DNA of 22,495 nucleotides from a virus. The DNA is taken from IMG/VR virus record IMGVR_UViG_3300033141_002315, positions 1 to 22,495 of that record; one strand, written 5' to 3'. Every line of letters starts with the position of its first letter. The first letter of the stretch is position 1. A program made the translations under genes and the position numbers. Shown here one piece after another: positions 20,615 to 22,495 of the stretch. The notes below the pieces were generated by a model. That model was given only the letters and a program-made list of their open reading frames with translations. It had not been told where the DNA came from and did no database searches.

Positions 20615-21019
20615 CTAGTATTTGTATCTTTTTCCAAACATTAAAGTGTCAATGGCGTTCGTTACGGACTCCACGCCGTTTTCCAAAGCAACACCCTCAT
20701 GGACGGAGAGACCAACCCCTGGCTTTCCTGTCACTTTTGCGAATAGAATATGGGCAATCTCGTGGATGATAGTGGTCCTGTAGTCTTCCATTCTGTCATC
20801 CGCTAGAGGGTACAGTTTGGAGGGACGTACTACCCTGATTTGGGCCTCCCGAAATTCCAAGTTCCATCTGCACTCCCCAAGGTCGTTGTCGGGTAGCTTT
20901 GAGACTATGGAGAAGGTTACTTCCCAGTCGTTCAGTTTCAGCAGGTCCAGTATATCGTCGATGAACCTCAACGAGTCTTTTTTAAGTTTTGCCAGGGAGA
21001 TCGTCGTTTTGCTCTTCAT
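20615..21019 (-). CDS. Small HEIAH zinc metallopeptidase-like protein
   Basis: This 134-residue protein contains IIHEIAHILFAKV, a complete H-E-x-x-H zinc site at residues 86-90, with Glu113 or Glu117 (VALENGVESV) as the likely third ligand, as in gluzincin-type peptidases. The N-terminal 60 residues are a helix followed by strands (DWEVTFSIVSKLP, then WNLEFREAQIRVV) that pack in front of the site. There is no signal peptide, so it acts in the cell. It overlaps the upstream nucleotidyltransferase gene by 38 bases and touches the downstream terminase nuclease gene. Its substrate is unknown; a head or packaging protein, or a host factor, are options. Confidence 0.65.
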   Translation of the reverse strand: MKSKTTISLAKLKKDSLRFIDDILDLLKLNDWEVTFSIVSKLPDNDLGECRWNLEFREAQIRVVRPSKLYPLADDRMEDYRTTIIHEIAHILFAKVTGKPGVGLSVHEGVALENGVESVTNAIDTLMFGKRYKY

Positions 21020-21497
21020 TTTTTATTTTCTCGATTAGCTTGGTTACGATGTCGGTGGTGTGTATTCCACTGTCACGCACGTAGATTGTCGGTATGCCAA
21101 AGTCCGGATCAATGGCCCCGACGATTGTCACAAACTCGGAGTCATCGTCTACCTCAAAGACGGCGTCGGCTCCACAGTAGTACAAAGATGTTGCACGTTG
21201 AGGCCAGCTCATGATCGGGCGGAGCTTCCCCTTGGTTCGCCTCAGCTTTGCGTCACTGTCCAAGAGGGCCACGAGCGTGGCGCACCTGTGTCGGGCCTCT
21301 CCAATGAGTCGAAGGTGGCCGCTTGTGAGAATGTCGAACCCTCCGTTAATCATACCCAATGGCCTCGGAAGCAGTTTCACTTTGTTGAGACTGAGGGCGG
21401 TCGTGTTCTGAAGGGCGGACAACACGTCTTCATGTTGCTTGCAAGTAAACCAAGTCTTGGGCACGCGCCTCTCAAAGAACTTTGTGTCTTTAGTCAT
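20982..21497 (-). CDS. Cytidylyltransferase-like nucleotidyltransferase
   Basis: This 171-residue protein carries LGMINGGFDILTSGHLRLIG at about 48-65. That is the N/G-x-F-D-x-x-x-x-G-H motif of the nucleotidyltransferase superfamily that includes the ADP-heptose and glycerol-3-phosphate enzymes; the first position of (H/T)-x-G-H is Thr58 and the last His61. A following VALLDSDAKLRRTKGKLRPI and MSWPQRATSL fit the second half of the nucleotide site, and DAVFEVDDDSEFVTIVGAID the end of the fold. The first 45 residues are a family-specific extension (KTWFTCKQHEDVLSALQN). It should transfer a nucleotide to a small phosphorylated molecule; the substrate is not deducible. It overlaps the terminase ATPase gene by eight bases (ATGACTAA), so the two are translationally coupled. 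Confidence 0.7.
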   Translation of the reverse strand: MTKDTKFFERRVPKTWFTCKQHEDVLSALQNTTALSLNKVKLLPRPLGMINGGFDILTSGHLRLIGEARHRCATLVALLDSDAKLRRTKGKLRPIMSWPQRATSLYYCGADAVFEVDDDSEFVTIVGAIDPDFGIPTIYVRDSGIHTTDIVTKLIEKIKNEEQNDDLPGKT

Positions 21498-22464
21498 AGT
21501 TGCTCAACATATCCATGCACGCCGCCTCGAACCACCCAGGATTGGCGGAACTGGTGGCCGTGAAGCGGCCTCCATTCTGGATGGATGGCTTGGCGGCGGC
21601 AAAGCTAGCGGCTGCCTGGGGCAAAAAGGCAGCCTCGTCTTGGTAAAGACCTCTAGGGTGAAACTGGCGAATCTGGTCCGGGTCCTGGGGGAAGCCCATC
21701 ATTATAGACTCTCCCCCCTTCACAATGAATTCTCCGCCTTTCATGCTGCCGACAGACAGCTTAGCCGGGCTTATGTCCCTGAGAATCTTCGGTTGGTTCT
21801 TGTATATGTGGTGAGCTCGGCTGACGAGGTCATAGGCTTTCCGCGCGTTCAGACTTTGGACGATGTTCTGTGCTCCTTCATTGTAGATTGTGTCCCAGGT
21901 ATAGAAGGCAATAACCATCCAAGTAGCGACCATGTCCCGACTCTTCATAATGAAGAGGTAGCGTTCTGTGAGCCATCTCTCGGCTATGGGCTTGATGTAA
22001 GGGAGGTGGTAGGGAAACGGGCGGATACTTGGCAGTTCCTCGAAGTACGAGAGGACGGCGCTATGGCTTGGAGCTCTAAGACTGTGGGCAAGTTCCAGGT
22101 GGACCGCCAGTTTGTCGAAAGTCAGAGTGCGGTCCTTGTCCGTTCCTTTGCAAAGAGTGCAGCGAAACGCCTGGTGAGGGTCGTAAGTGAAGACGTAGGG
22201 AAGACCCTCTGGCCACTTGTCCGTCTTCACGTGCTGAGTGTGGTCCAACCAGTAAAACAAAGAGTCGTGGCACTTGTCCCACTCAACCTGTGCCATTGCT
22301 TTGGCAGCTTTCTTTTTGAGTTTGGTTGGGCACTTTTCCAGCCACTCCAAGGTTTCGTTGTTGAGACCAAACCACTCCGGGTATTTTGGTACCTTGTCAC
22401 GAACGAAAATATTGTCAGAAATTGCGAGTACTCTTCGTTGCTCGTCTTGAGTCGTTTGGATCAT
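21490..22464 (-). CDS. terL: Terminase large subunit, ATPase half (separate gene)
   Basis: This 324-residue protein has FIMKSRDMVATW at about 171-182, the degenerate Walker A (K-S-R-x-M) used by many phage terminases. GLYQDEAAF at about 272-280 is Walker B with catalytic Asp276-Glu277, and FTATSSANPGWF at about 301-312 is the coupling motif. The protein stops 12 residues later (MDMLSNYD), where the nuclease domain should follow. Before the ATPase, CTLC at 102-105 and VHLELAH at 121-127 form a C-x2-C-x16-H-x4-H zinc-finger-like insert. It drives DNA into the head using ATP. An in-frame stop lies upstream of the ATG, so the N-terminus is complete. Confidence 0.85.
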   Translation of the reverse strand: MIQTTQDEQRRVLAISDNIFVRDKVPKYPEWFGLNNETLEWLEKCPTKLKKKAAKAMAQVEWDKCHDSLFYWLDHTQHVKTDKWPEGLPYVFTYDPHQAFRCTLCKGTDKDRTLTFDKLAVHLELAHSLRAPSHSAVLSYFEELPSIRPFPYHLPYIKPIAERWLTERYLFIMKSRDMVATWMVIAFYTWDTIYNEGAQNIVQSLNARKAYDLVSRAHHIYKNQPKILRDISPAKLSVGSMKGGEFIVKGGESIMMGFPQDPDQIRQFHPRGLYQDEAAFLPQAAASFAAAKPSIQNGGRFTATSSANPGWFEAACMDMLSNYD

Positions 22465-22495
22465 CGTGTGTAGAAGCTTCTAAAAATTGTGTAAC

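Noticed and set aside
19585-20769. A 394-codon plus-strand frame opposite the terminase nuclease and portal start
   Set aside because: It crosses three real minus-strand genes and shows no recognisable domain.
20615-21497. Intron or intein explaining the terminase split
   Set aside because: The intervening sequence is filled by overlapping coding frames, and no group I core or intein motifs appear at the edges.
21439-22473. A 344-codon open frame on the plus strand opposite the terminase ATPase
   Set aside because: The minus-strand frame has Walker A, Walker B and coupling motifs; the plus frame has no motif and mirrors its codons.
22471-22482. 12-base palindrome TAGAAGCTTCTA upstream of the terminase
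   Set aside because: Single short palindrome at the window edge; too little context to call an operator.
1-22495. CRISPR array
   Set aside because: The dispersed 15-21 bp repeats are hundreds to thousands of bases apart and lie inside genes; there is no regular repeat-spacer array.

Overview
This window is one late (structural and packaging) arm of a tailed double-stranded DNA bacteriophage or prophage. Every convincing gene lies on the minus strand, so transcription runs from position 22495 towards 1, and genes are packed with short overlaps (ATGA, TAATG, ATGACTAA). The head is built on an N4gp56-type major capsid protein with its own scaffold. Two adaptor-like proteins and a large beta-rich protein follow, and no tape measure is seen, so a short-tailed (podovirus-like) virion is likely but not proven. 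Ordinary Gram-negative-type signal peptides and sigma70-type promoters suggest a Gram-negative host. The host itself cannot be named from the sequence.

Layout in transcription order. 22464-19768: packaging genes. The large terminase is in two pieces, an ATPase half and a nuclease half, separated by a nucleotidyltransferase-like gene and a small HEIAH metallopeptidase. 19718-17709: portal. 17675-8541: a long accessory block with a pectate-lyase-fold tail spike, a matrixin-type metalloprotease, small unknowns, a tRNA-Thr(UGU), a lectin-like fibre with nested modules, and several small phage proteins. Five products here begin with a signal peptide or membrane anchor. 8544-5194: a small helical protein, scaffold, major capsid protein and a decoration-like protein. 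5193-4963: a dense regulatory region with two perfect hairpins, two consensus promoters and an intrinsic terminator. 4962-1: a small Cys/His protein, a frame-broken family 9 glycosyltransferase, two adaptor/neck proteins, and the beginning of a large neck or tail protein that leaves the window.

The clearest special features are these. (1) A 634-nt group I intron with a LAGLIDADG endonuclease interrupts the capsid gene; its P1, P3, P7, P8, P9 and P10 pairings can be read, and splicing restores a 318-residue capsid protein. (2) The terminase is split exactly between its two domains by two enzyme genes. (3) Tail fibres and a matrixin carry export signals. (4) A 15-21 bp sequence recurs five times in both orientations in unrelated reading frames, twice as an inverted pair about 370-390 bp apart. 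(5) A promoter-terminator-promoter unit may make a small RNA or act as an attenuator. (6) A glycosyltransferase carries a frameshift with an apparent deletion.
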